64,000 nt of DNA, taken from Pseudomonas caricapapayae. GTDB lineage: Bacteria > Pseudomonadota > Gammaproteobacteria > Pseudomonadales > Pseudomonadaceae. The notes beneath the pieces are model-generated. The model worked only from the letters and a program-made list of their open reading frames with translations, searched no databases and was not told where the DNA came from. The stretch is taken from positions 48,203 through 112,202 of the forward strand of contig NZ_LJPW01000157.1 of the NCBI RefSeq assembly GCF_001400735.1. Reading direction: 5' to 3'. Positions 1 through 8,111 of this stretch are shown here, piece after piece. The position numbers were made by a program, and so were the translations under genes. Numbering within the stretch: position 1 is the stretch's first letter; each line of letters opens with the position of its first letter.

Positions 1-617
1 ATTTCCACATGAGAGCGCAGCAATAACAGTGCTTCGTCCCGTTTGCGTGCCTGCAACGCATTGAGGATCGCAGCGTGCTCGAGGTAGGTGTGTTCGATAC
101 GGGCACTTTTGAAGAAGTCCAGTCTGCGGACGATGCGGATACGCTCGGTCACTTCCTGATGAACACGGGCCATTTCCAGATTGCCCGAGGCGGCCACCAA
201 TTGAGTGTGAAACTGTTCGTCCAGGTCTGCGACGACTTGCATGTCGATCTGCCAGCAATCGCGATCAATCAGCCAGTGCTGGCGCAGAACATTGAGCTCC
301 GGATGCACCTCGTGGGACGCACAGATGCGCTCGACCGCAGCGCATTCAAGCACGATGCGCAGGTCGTACAGCTGGTCGATCTGGTCGAAATCCAGCGGTT
401 TGACTGACCACCCCCGGCGAAACTCGACGTCCAGATAACCCTCGCGCTGAAGCCGGTACAACGCGTCACGCACCGGCGTCCGCGAGACCTGATAACGATC
501 TGCCAACTGCGTTTCGGTAAACCGGTCGTAGGGCAGCAGGTAGAAATCGAAGATCTCCTGCTTGAGGCGGCGATAGACGTCTTCTGCCAGCGCATTGGTG
601 GTGTTCGGGGAATTCAA
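1..617 (-). CDS. GntR-family (FCD) transcriptional regulator, 3' end outside window
   Basis: The visible 205 codons read as a GntR regulator: an N-terminal winged helix-turn-helix (residues about 8-70, with the typical SRTPVRDAL recognition helix) followed by an all-helical FCD ligand domain that is still open at the window edge. I place the start at a TTG at 617, because it overlaps the upstream stop codon (TTGA) and has GGAG eight bases ahead; no ATG is available before the HTH. It is the last visible gene of the ten-gene hydrolase/transport unit and is translationally coupled to the AtzH-like gene, so it is the likely local regulator. A candidate operator (TTGTATACAT) lies just before the first gene of the unit. 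The family assignment is firm; the effector ligand is unknown. Confidence 0.85.
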   Translation of the reverse strand, partial: MNSPNTTNALAEDVYRRLKQEIFDFYLLPYDRFTETQLADRYQVSRTPVRDALYRLQREGYLDVEFRRGWSVKPLDFDQIDQLYDLRIVLECAAVERICASHEVHPELNVLRQHWLIDRDCWQIDMQVVADLDEQFHTQLVAASGNLEMARVHQEVTERIRIVRRLDFFKSARIEHTYLEHAAILNALQARKRDEALLLLRSHVE

Positions 618-1009
618 GGGCGTGGCTCCAGGCTGCTCAGGTCAATGCTGACATGTGCTGCAACGACTTTCCAGCCGCCATCCAGTCGCGCCCAGGTCTG
701 CATTTGCCGTCCCAGCCGCCGGGTAGCATCCTCGTGAAACTCGGTACTGACGGTGGCGAAGTCTTCGCCGAAGGTGCTCACCACGGTGCGCAATAGTTTT
801 CGACCAGGCCCGACCGGTTGGCACTCACGTCGATAGCGCGCAATGGTTTCGGCACCGTGCAGGTTTTCCGCTACGCCATAGCGAACGGTCTGCTCGGAAT
901 TCCAGAAGTACGCGTCCAGCGTAGTCAGTTCGTTGGCGAGCAGGGCGCGCTCGTAATCGATGAAGGCGTTGGTGACTTCGGCGACGACGTGGGGAAGATT
1001 GATGTCCAT
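614..1009 (-). CDS. AtzH-like (DUF3225) small NTF2-fold protein
   Basis: A 131-residue protein resembling the DUF3225/AtzH family, small NTF2-like proteins. AtzH of Pseudomonas sp. ADP acts in the cyanuric acid route on carboxylated urea intermediates, feeding allophanate to AtzF. What is seen: the length, an N-terminal helix, and a run containing YFWN, RYGVAENLHG and a C-terminal beta-rich half (WARLDGGWKVVAAHVS). It overlaps the preceding cysteine hydrolase by one base (TGATG) and the following regulator by four, so all three are co-translated. Sharing an operon with an allophanate hydrolase supports a role in urea-type amide breakdown. It is assigned from remembered family features; the reaction here is inferred. 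Confidence 0.7.
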   Translation of the reverse strand: MDINLPHVVAEVTNAFIDYERALLANELTTLDAYFWNSEQTVRYGVAENLHGAETIARYRRECQPVGPGRKLLRTVVSTFGEDFATVSTEFHEDATRRLGRQMQTWARLDGGWKVVAAHVSIDLSSLEPRP

Positions 1010-1686
1010 TACGGTGTACTCCTCGTTTGTAAAGCCCGCTGCAGATCAGCCAGAGACGCTGCCCGTCCGACAATCGCGTTTTGTGCGGTGATCATCTCCA
1101 GCGTGGCCTGCTTGAAGGCCGGGAAATAGCTTTCGGTGGCATCCTCGATCAGCAGACAGCGATAGCCCCGGTCATTGGCCTCACGCATGCTGGTCTGCAC
1201 GCAGACTTCGGTGGTTACACCCGCGAAGATCAAATGGGTGATGCCCGCTTCGCTCAATCGCTGATGCAGATCGGTGGCGAAGAACATGCCCTTGCCGGGT
1301 TTGTCGATGACCCACTCGCAGGCAAGCGGGGTCAGGCTGTCGATAATCTGATTGCCGGGTTCGCCGCGGATCAGGATACGTCCCATCGGGCCGGGGTCGC
1401 CGATGCGCAGGCCGGGTGAACCGTGGTCGAGTTTGGCTGGCGGGCAGTCGGCAAGGTCCGGGCTGTGTGATTCGCGGGTATGGATCACTGCTATGCCCTG
1501 ATCACGGGCCAGTGCCAGCAGTCTTTGCACCGACGGCACAATGGCTTGCAACAGTGCGACATCGTTGCCCAGCGCGGCACCGAAGCCGCCGGGCTCAAGG
1601 AAGTCGCGCTGCATGTCGATGATCACCACAGCGGCACAGGACCTGTCGAACGTGAAACTGTCCGGACGCGCATTGACGCTGATCAT
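1009..1686 (-). CDS. isochorismatase-fold cysteine hydrolase (biuret hydrolase paralogue)
   Basis: A 225-residue cysteine amidohydrolase of the isochorismatase superfamily. The catalytic Asp-Lys-Cys triad is visible as D24 (IIDMQRDF), K129 (VIDKPGKGMF) and C162 (TTEVCVQTS). It is a paralogue of the biuret hydrolase encoded 1.5 kb upstream (3221-3907) and shares GDPGP, IRGEPG and the MREANDRG block, but it lacks the PYPWPWNG leader and the RWRSQRIGAG loop of that protein, so its substrate probably differs. Q202 occupies the place of the substrate-binding Gln of biuret hydrolase. It overlaps the upstream ATPase gene by four bases (ATGA). The likely substrate is a related ureide or carbamoyl amide; which one cannot be told from sequence. 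Confidence 0.8.
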   Translation of the reverse strand: MISVNARPDSFTFDRSCAAVVIIDMQRDFLEPGGFGAALGNDVALLQAIVPSVQRLLALARDQGIAVIHTRESHSPDLADCPPAKLDHGSPGLRIGDPGPMGRILIRGEPGNQIIDSLTPLACEWVIDKPGKGMFFATDLHQRLSEAGITHLIFAGVTTEVCVQTSMREANDRGYRCLLIEDATESYFPAFKQATLEMITAQNAIVGRAASLADLQRALQTRSTP

Positions 1687-3224
1687 GCCGATTCTCCGGT
1701 CAGATGCTCGGCACCGGCCATGTATCGACCCAGCTCGGTTCGATCAGCGGTCGCCGCGCGGGTTTCGAAGACCAGTTCGCCGTCATGAATCACGACAATG
1801 CGGTCTGCCAGGCTCAACAGCTCGTCGAGGTCTTCGCTGAGCAACAGCACTGCCGTGCCGCTGTTGCGCGCGTCGATCAGGCGCTGGTGGATGAGGGCGA
1901 CACTGGCGAAGTCCAGGCCGAACACCGGGTTGGCGACGATCAGTACAGCGACATCACGGGTCAGTTCGCGGGCCAGGACGGCGCGCTGCACATTGCCCCC
2001 GGACAAGGTGCCGATCGGTCGGTCCGGGTCGTTGGGCGACACCTGAAACTGTTCGATCAGTGCGCGTGCCTGTGCGCCTATGGCACGGCGATCGAGACGC
2101 CAGCCCTGACGGCACAAAGGCGGCCGGTCGAAGTTGCGCAGGGCCAGGTTGTCGGCGACGCTGAAGCTGCCGATGCAGGCGTTGCGCAAGGGTTCTTCGG
2201 GCAGGCTGAAGACACGCAGGCGCTGCATCTCTTCACGCCGTGCATGGTAGGGCTGGCCGTTGACCGATAGCCGTCCGGCGCTGAAAGAACGCTGGCCGAG
2301 CAGCGCTTCGGTGAGTTCGCGCTGACCGTTGCCGGAGATGCCTGCCACTCCGACGATTTCTCCCGGATGGACCGCCAGAGAAAGGTTTTTCACTGCCAGC
2401 GTGCCTTTGTCACCGGGCACATTCAGCGCCTCCATGTGTAACTGAGGTGGGCGGGGTGCCATCTCCGGGCGTTCGCTGCTCACGCTACGCACGCGCGCTT
2501 CGCCCATCATCCAGGCCGCCATTTGCTGCGTAGAGATGTCAGCCACTGCTGCCGTCCCTACCCAACGCCCCTTGCGCAGCACGGTAACGTCATCGGCATA
2601 GGTGCTGACTTCGCGAAACTTGTGGGTAATCATCAGCACCGTGATGTCGCCGCGATGCGCCATCGACTGCATCAGCCCCAGCACCTCATCGGCTTCCTGC
2701 GGGGTAAGCACCGAAGTGGGTTCGTCGAGAATGATCAGCCGACGTTCCAGATACAGCTGCTTGAGAATTTCCAGCTTCTGCTTTTCACCTGCCGCCAGGC
2801 TGCTGACGGGGCGATGGATATCCAGACGAAAAGGCATCGTCGCCATGAACGCTTCAAGGCGTTCGTGCTCGCGGGTCCAGTTGATACGCCACGGCAGATC
2901 GCCGCGCGACAGCACCAGGTTTTCAGCCACGCTCAGGCCCGGTGCGACGGTGAAATGCTGATACACCATGCCGATCTGCAACTGATGAGAGTCGCGCGGA
3001 GTGTTGATGGCATGCTCGCGATTGTTGACCAGAATACTGCCCGATTGCAGCGGGCTGTAGCCGATGATGCCTTTGACCAGCGTGCTCTTGCCGGCACCGT
3101 TCTCGCCGAGCAGGGCGTGAACGGTGCCGGCGCGGACCTTGAACGATACCTCGTCCAGTGCGCAAAACGTGCCGAAATGCTTGCTGACACCAATCGTCTC
3201 AAGGCTCGGGGCGCGCATGCTCAT
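1683..3224 (-). CDS. ABC transporter ATPase, double nucleotide-binding domain (BMP/nucleoside type)
   Basis: A 513-residue fused ATPase with two nucleotide-binding domains, the layout used by BMP-type (nucleoside/nucleobase) and sugar importers. Domain 1 has a good Walker A (GENGAGKST), a signature-like SLAAGEKQKLEI and Walker B (RLIILDEPTS). Domain 2 has the degenerate P-loop GISGNGQREL, LSGGNVQRA and VANPVFGLD usual for this subfamily. The ATG at 3224 is chosen because it overlaps the biuret hydrolase stop (ATGA); an open frame continues upstream but lies inside that gene. It powers the permeases encoded at 4955-6977. Unusually, it is separated from them by two hydrolase genes, which argues that transport and hydrolysis evolved as one unit. 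Confidence 0.92.
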   Translation of the reverse strand: MSMRAPSLETIGVSKHFGTFCALDEVSFKVRAGTVHALLGENGAGKSTLVKGIIGYSPLQSGSILVNNREHAINTPRDSHQLQIGMVYQHFTVAPGLSVAENLVLSRGDLPWRINWTREHERLEAFMATMPFRLDIHRPVSSLAAGEKQKLEILKQLYLERRLIILDEPTSVLTPQEADEVLGLMQSMAHRGDITVLMITHKFREVSTYADDVTVLRKGRWVGTAAVADISTQQMAAWMMGEARVRSVSSERPEMAPRPPQLHMEALNVPGDKGTLAVKNLSLAVHPGEIVGVAGISGNGQRELTEALLGQRSFSAGRLSVNGQPYHARREEMQRLRVFSLPEEPLRNACIGSFSVADNLALRNFDRPPLCRQGWRLDRRAIGAQARALIEQFQVSPNDPDRPIGTLSGGNVQRAVLARELTRDVAVLIVANPVFGLDFASVALIHQRLIDARNSGTAVLLLSEDLDELLSLADRIVVIHDGELVFETRAATADRTELGRYMAGAEHLTGESA

Positions 3225-3907
3225 GCTCCCAACAGGTCGCGAAGCATGGAGGAGTGGCCGACTGCACCGAATACTCCGCCCTGCATCTTGACCATGCTCA
3301 GTGCCGCCGCATGGTTGGCAGGATCGGTCGCACCGCAGCAGTCCTCCAGCAGCAGGCATTCAAAGCCGCGGTCATTGGCTTCGCGCATCGTGGTGTGTAC
3401 ACAGACATCGGTGGTGATGCCGGTCAGGATCAGGTTGTCGATGCCGCGTGTGCGCAGGATCAGTTCCAGATCGGTAGCGCAGAAGGAGCCTTTGCCGGGT
3501 TTGTCGATAACAATTTCGCCGGGCACTGGTGCCAGTTCGTCGATGATCTCCCAGCCCGGTTCGCCGCGTACCAGGATCTTGCCGCACGGGCCGGGGTCGC
3601 CGATGCCGGCACCGATGCGTTGCGAGCGCCAGCGTTTGTTGGCAGGCAGGTCACTGAGGTCCGGACGGTGACCTTCGCGGGTATGGATGATGGTAAATCC
3701 GAGCGGGCGCATCGCGGCCAATAGTGCCTTGATCGGCTCGATGGGCGCGCGGGTCAGCGCCAGGTCGTACCCCATGCTGTCGACGTAACCACCGACGCCG
3801 CAGAAGTCGGTCTGCATGTCGATCACGATCAGCGCAGTGTTGTGCGCATGCAATTGCCCGTTCCAGGGCCAGGGGTAGGGGGCCGATGCAATATGACGTT
3901 CGCTCAT
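3221..3907 (-). CDS. biuH: biuret amidohydrolase (BiuH-type cysteine hydrolase)
   Basis: A 228-residue protein very close, by memory, to the biuret hydrolase of Rhizobium leguminosarum (biuret + water to allophanate + ammonia). The triad is D30 (VIDMQTDF), K136 (IDKPGKGSF) and C169 (TDVCVHTT), each six residues earlier than D36/K142/C175 of the rhizobial enzyme. Q209 matches its substrate-binding Q215, and the RWRSQRIGAGIGDPGPCG loop is kept. Start ATG 3907 has AGGAG seven bases ahead; a longer in-frame start lies inside the upstream gene. Its product allophanate would be consumed by the allophanate hydrolase that heads the same operon. A triuret hydrolase activity is the main alternative. 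Confidence 0.85.
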   Translation of the reverse strand: MSERHIASAPYPWPWNGQLHAHNTALIVIDMQTDFCGVGGYVDSMGYDLALTRAPIEPIKALLAAMRPLGFTIIHTREGHRPDLSDLPANKRWRSQRIGAGIGDPGPCGKILVRGEPGWEIIDELAPVPGEIVIDKPGKGSFCATDLELILRTRGIDNLILTGITTDVCVHTTMREANDRGFECLLLEDCCGATDPANHAAALSMVKMQGGVFGAVGHSSMLRDLLGA

Positions 3908-3911
3908 GGCA

Positions 3912-4928
3912 TTACTCCTTCCAGCTGCAGGGTGCAGGCTTGAACTCACGCTCAGGCGCGCTAAAGCCACAGGCGCTGCCGTCGGTATGCATGACATCGT
4001 CTTCCCAGGGCAGACGGTACTGGCCTGCGCTCAGATCGTGCATGTAGGTGTAAGGACAGTCGCGTGCGCCGCCCTTGACCGCCACATAGCCGCGATGCCC
4101 GAATTGATAGATGTTGTTTTCCACGCCCCAGTGCACGCGGGCTTCGCGGACCAGATCGGGGCGCAGTTCACAGCAGACGATTTCGTCGGCCCGGCCACCG
4201 CCTTCGGCCATGACCGTACCGTCGAAGTCGACAAACATGGCCTCGCCCATGGAGTCGAATGTGCCGTCGGAGCCGCACATGCAGACGCTCGCGGTCTGCA
4301 TGAGGTTGGTGAAGGCGTTGCTCTGATTGGTGATTTTCCAGGCGTGGCGAATCGGCGCGGTGTACCCCGCAGTGCGGAGCATGATATCGGCCCCCTTGTA
4401 GGCGCACTCGCGGGCCATTTCCGGAAACATGCCATCGTGGCAAATGATCAGGGCCAGCTTGCTGCCGCGCGGGCCGTCGCACACCGGAATGCCCAGATCG
4501 CCAGGTTCCCACGGCTCGACCGGCACCCACGGGTGCAGCTTGCGGTAGTAGAGGCGAATCTCACCGAGGTCATCGACGATCAGGCCACTGTTGAATGGAT
4601 TGCCGTGGGGGTTGGCCTCCATGATCGAGAAGCAGCCCCATATCCGGTGCTCCTGACACGCCTGACGCAGCGCCATGACTTCCGGCCCGTCGAGGCTGCA
4701 CATGATCTCCGGGGCGGTGCTCATGGACAGACCGTGCAAGGAATATTCAGGAAACACGATCAGGTCCATGCCCGGATTGCTGCGCCGCGCCTTGGCGACC
4801 ATGCTGACCACTTTCTGCGTTTGTGCCCACAACGCCTCGCGGGTATGCGGATCGGGCAGCGCCAGTTGCGCCAGGCCGATCACCACCCCATTGGGCGACT
4901 TGTTCAAACCGCCAAGACCACTGGCCAT
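3912..4928 (-). CDS. formamidase (AmiF-type nitrilase-superfamily amidase)
   Basis: A 338-residue carbon-nitrogen hydrolase resembling formamidase AmiF (formamide to formate + ammonia) more than aliphatic amidase AmiE: it has YRKLHPWVPVEPWEPGD, ICHDGMFPEMARECAYKG and WGVENNIYQFGHRGY. The Glu-Lys-Cys triad is E61 (FPEYS), K130 (YYRKL) and C163 (IICHDG). I choose ATG 4928 because AGGAGG stands seven bases before it; ATG 4934 would be only one base away. It lies between a permease gene and the biuret hydrolase gene, with short gaps. In this setting it may release formate from an N-formyl urea derivative rather than act on free formamide; that is inference. Confidence 0.85.
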   Translation of the reverse strand: MASGLGGLNKSPNGVVIGLAQLALPDPHTREALWAQTQKVVSMVAKARRSNPGMDLIVFPEYSLHGLSMSTAPEIMCSLDGPEVMALRQACQEHRIWGCFSIMEANPHGNPFNSGLIVDDLGEIRLYYRKLHPWVPVEPWEPGDLGIPVCDGPRGSKLALIICHDGMFPEMARECAYKGADIMLRTAGYTAPIRHAWKITNQSNAFTNLMQTASVCMCGSDGTFDSMGEAMFVDFDGTVMAEGGGRADEIVCCELRPDLVREARVHWGVENNIYQFGHRGYVAVKGGARDCPYTYMHDLSAGQYRLPWEDDVMHTDGSACGFSAPEREFKPAPCSWKE

Positions 4929-4954
4929 GTGCATGCCTCCTCGAAAAGATCAGT

Positions 4955-5875
4955 TCATCGCGTCAGGCTGAGTTCGCCAGGAGCACCGTTCAGGGTGCGT
5001 CCACGGCGGCAGGTGGCGTACATCACCACCAGCGTCAGCGCATAAGGTGTTGCTGCGAACAGGTAATAACCGGAGCTGATGCCCACCGCTTGCAAGGCCG
5101 GGCCGATGGCACCGGCAGCGCCGAACAGCAACGATGCCCACAGGCACGCCAGTGGACGCCAGCGGGCAAAGATCACCAGCGCCACGGCCATCAACCCTTG
5201 TCCGCTGGACAGGCCTTCATTCCAGCTGCCGGGATAGTAAAGGGACAGGTAGGCACCGCCGATCCCGGCCAGCCCGCCGCCAGTTGCCGTGGCCAGAATG
5301 CGTACCTTGAGCGGTCGATAGCCCAGCGCCTGGGCCGTTTCGCCATGATCACCGACCAGGCGCAACATCAACCCCCAGCGCGTTGCGCGCAGCCCCCAGT
5401 GCAGGATGAACGCCAGCGCTACGCCGACGAAGAACAGCACATTGATGTTCAGCGCCGAGCGCACGCGTTCTTCGTTGCTCCAGGCTCCCAGTGCCAGTGA
5501 GGGCAACATGGGGGCTTGCGGCTGAATGAAGGCTTTGCCAAGAAAAAACGCCAGCCCGGTGCCGAGCAGAATCAGCGCGATGCCGAATGCGATGTCGTTG
5601 ACCCGTGGCAACGAGCATGCAAGGCCGTGCAGCAGCCCTAACAGAATGCCGACTCCGGCGGCTGCGCCGACGCCCAGCCATGCCGAACCGCTCAGGTACG
5701 CCACGGCGTACCCAGACATCGCGCCGGCAACCAGAATGCCTTCCAGCCCCAGGTTGATCCGTCCGCTTTTCTCGGTCAGGCATTCGCCCAGGCTGACGAA
5801 CAGAAAAGGTGTACCGACGCGGATCGCGCCAGCCAGTAATGCCAGCAGAAAAGTGCTCAGGTCGATATCAGCCAT
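4955..5875 (-). CDS. ABC transporter permease (BMP/nucleoside-type, second subunit)
   Basis: A 306-residue inner-membrane permease of the BPD_transp_2 family, with about eight to ten hydrophobic segments. It carries the conserved LTEKSGRINLGLEGILVAGA block that marks the second permease of BMP-type nucleoside importers (NupQ/YufQ-like). Start ATG 5875 has AGGAG upstream and lies eight bases inside the end of the first permease gene; the longer frame upstream is only overlap with that gene. It pairs with the product of 5868-6977 to form the membrane channel. Substrate class by family: nucleosides, nucleobases or similar heterocycles. Confidence 0.9.
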   Translation of the reverse strand: MADIDLSTFLLALLAGAIRVGTPFLFVSLGECLTEKSGRINLGLEGILVAGAMSGYAVAYLSGSAWLGVGAAAGVGILLGLLHGLACSLPRVNDIAFGIALILLGTGLAFFLGKAFIQPQAPMLPSLALGAWSNEERVRSALNINVLFFVGVALAFILHWGLRATRWGLMLRLVGDHGETAQALGYRPLKVRILATATGGGLAGIGGAYLSLYYPGSWNEGLSSGQGLMAVALVIFARWRPLACLWASLLFGAAGAIGPALQAVGISSGYYLFAATPYALTLVVMYATCRRGRTLNGAPGELSLTR

Positions 5876-6977
5876 GTTGCAGCGCTCCTTTCCCCGCAGG
5901 CGCGCTGACGGCCGCCAGCCTGATCTTCCAGGCAGCGATACGGCCACTCAGGGCTTCCCAGAGCAACAGGTTGGTGAACAGCAAGCCTTCAAGAATCAGC
6001 GTGGTGGCGTCCGGCAGGCCAAGCCGTCGTTGCAGCAGCCCGCCACTGGCTTCCAGCCCGCCAAGCAGTACCGCGCAAACGATGATTGCCAGCGGATGAT
6101 GGCGTGCGGCGAAGGCGACAAGAATGCCGCTGGTGCCATAACCTGCAATCAGCGCGGCGTTGGCGCTGCCTTGCACGGCAGTGACTTCGAACATTCCGGC
6201 CAGACCCGCCGCAGCACCGCCCAGCAGACAACTGAGCAGAATCAGACGGTCTACCGGCAGGCCGATCATCAATGCCGTGCGAACATTGCCGCCCACCACG
6301 GCGAGGGCAAACCCCTTGATACTGTGGCGCACCAGCACATACGCCAGCAGGCAGGCTGCCACGCCTGCCACCAGACCCCAGTGCACTTCAAGGCTTTCGC
6401 TGATGGTGCCGATCAGATAGGGCTCGTCCAGCGGCGGGGTCGAGGGCTTGTTCAGGCTTGCCGGATCGCGCAATGGTCCTTCGACCAATTGCCGGAACAG
6501 CGCCAGCGCAATATACGAAAGCAGCAGGCTGCTGATGGTTTCGTTGACCCCGCGGCGCTGGCGCATCCAGCCACTCAGGCCGATCCACAACGCGCCCACG
6601 GTCATCGCCGCCAAGGCCATGCAGACAAGCATCGGCCCGGATGACAACTGGCCGAGCCACAAGGGCGTCACTGCCGCTGCCAGGCCGCCCAGCACCAGCG
6701 CGCCTTCGCCGCCGATGATGATCAGCCCGGCCCTTGCCGGCAGGGCGACGCAGAGTGCGGTCAACATCAACGGGGCTGCGCGCTGCAAGGTGTTTTCCAG
6801 CGCGAACCATGAGCCAAACGCGCCTTCGCCGACCAGTTGCAGGGCTTGCCACGCAGGCTTGCCCTGAACCGCCAGAAACAGACCGAACAGCACGCACGAA
6901 GAAAACACCGCCAGCACCGTCGGCAGTCCCGGCAACAACGCGCTGGCAAGGCGGCGCAGACTTCTCGATGAACTCAT
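5868..6977 (-). CDS. ABC transporter permease (BMP/nucleoside-type, first subunit)
   Basis: A 369-residue permease of the same family as its neighbour, with hydrophobic segments throughout. The motif ARAGLIIIGGEGALVLGGLAA is the counterpart of the NIGLEGQ block in first-subunit permeases. Start ATG 6977 has GAGGGA seven bases upstream. It sits ten bases after the binding-protein gene and overlaps the second permease gene by eight bases, so the two subunits are translationally coupled, as expected for a heterodimeric channel. Confidence 0.9.
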   Translation of the reverse strand: MSSSRSLRRLASALLPGLPTVLAVFSSCVLFGLFLAVQGKPAWQALQLVGEGAFGSWFALENTLQRAAPLMLTALCVALPARAGLIIIGGEGALVLGGLAAAVTPLWLGQLSSGPMLVCMALAAMTVGALWIGLSGWMRQRRGVNETISSLLLSYIALALFRQLVEGPLRDPASLNKPSTPPLDEPYLIGTISESLEVHWGLVAGVAACLLAYVLVRHSIKGFALAVVGGNVRTALMIGLPVDRLILLSCLLGGAAAGLAGMFEVTAVQGSANAALIAGYGTSGILVAFAARHHPLAIIVCAVLLGGLEASGGLLQRRLGLPDATTLILEGLLFTNLLLWEALSGRIAAWKIRLAAVSAPAGKGALQHG

Positions 6978-6986
6978 GAACGTCCC

Positions 6987-8096
6987 TCAGAGCTGGCCAA
7001 GCACGCCTTCGACCAGGTAATTCATGCTCTCCAGAGCAATGTCGGTCTGGCCTTGTGCGACGCCATCGGCAATCACCACGGCCCCTTTGTTGTCCTTGAG
7101 CGGGCCTTTGAAAATCACGAACTGGCCCGCCATCATCTGCGCCTTGATGGCATCTGCTTTCTGCCTGGCGTCGGCTGTTACCGCAGGCCCGTAGGCAGAC
7201 GTTTTGACGAAGCCTTCCTTCAGCCCGCCGCGCAAGAAGTTGATCATCGGCGCGCCGCTCTGGGCTGCCGCGACGTGAGCACGATAAGGCGTCTCCCAGT
7301 TCCACTCGGCGCCGGTCAGGTAGCCCTTGGGAGCCAGCGCAGCCTGGCTGGCGTGATAGCCACAGGTCATGACGCCGCGTTTTTCAGCCGTTTCGACGAT
7401 CACCTTGGGGCCGTCGACATGGCAGGTCAGCACGTCACAGCCCTGGTCGATCAAGCCGTTGGCCGCTTCCGCTTCCTTGACCGGCAACGACCAGTCGCCG
7501 GTGAAGATCACCGTGGTGACAATGCTCGGGTCGACCGAACGGGCCCCCAGGGCGAACGCGTTCAGGTTGCGCAGCACTTGAGGCACAGGTTTGGCGGCGA
7601 CGAAACCAAGTTTTTTGCTCTTGCTCATGTGTCCGGCAATCACGCCGTTGAGGTATTGCGCTTCGTCGATGTAACCGAAAAAGCTCCCCGCATTCATCGG
7701 GTCGCGACCTTTCTGCCACAGACCACCGCAGTGCGCGAAACGTACGTCCGGGTACTTTTTCGCGACCTTGACCACGTGCGGCTCGAAGTAGCCGAACGAG
7801 GTCGGGAAAATCAGCGTTGCACCGTCCTGACGGATCATGGCTTCCATGGTCTTTTGCACGGCCACCGTTTCCGGAACATTTTCCTCTTCAATCACTTTGA
7901 CGTTGGGCAGCGACTTGATGATGGCGGCCGCCTGGGCGTGTGCCTGGTTGTAACCAAAGTCGTCGCGAGCACCGACGTAAATGAAACCCACCACCAGCGG
8001 GGCATCGGCTGAGTAGGCGCGACCAAAAGGCAGCGCCGCACTCAGGCCGATAATGCCTGCCAACTTGATGAAACTGCGACGATCAACGTTCGACAT
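6987..8096 (-). CDS. BMP-family substrate-binding lipoprotein-like protein, Tat signal
   Basis: A 369-residue periplasmic binding protein of the BMP (PnrA/Med) family, which captures purine or pyrimidine nucleosides and related compounds. The N-terminus has a twin-arginine signal (DRRSFIKL, then a hydrophobic stretch ending AYSA), so it is probably exported folded through Tat; there is no lipobox. BMP features include the GFIYVGARDDFGYNQAH start, the FPTSFGYFEP region and CHVDGPKV. It follows the allophanate hydrolase gene by 15 bases and precedes the permeases. It decides the substrate of the importer, and so of the operon, but the ligand cannot be read from sequence. Confidence 0.9.
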   Translation of the reverse strand: MSNVDRRSFIKLAGIIGLSAALPFGRAYSADAPLVVGFIYVGARDDFGYNQAHAQAAAIIKSLPNVKVIEEENVPETVAVQKTMEAMIRQDGATLIFPTSFGYFEPHVVKVAKKYPDVRFAHCGGLWQKGRDPMNAGSFFGYIDEAQYLNGVIAGHMSKSKKLGFVAAKPVPQVLRNLNAFALGARSVDPSIVTTVIFTGDWSLPVKEAEAANGLIDQGCDVLTCHVDGPKVIVETAEKRGVMTCGYHASQAALAPKGYLTGAEWNWETPYRAHVAAAQSGAPMINFLRGGLKEGFVKTSAYGPAVTADARQKADAIKAQMMAGQFVIFKGPLKDNKGAVVIADGVAQGQTDIALESMNYLVEGVLGQL

Positions 8097-8111
8097 GCCT
8101 ACTACCCCTGA

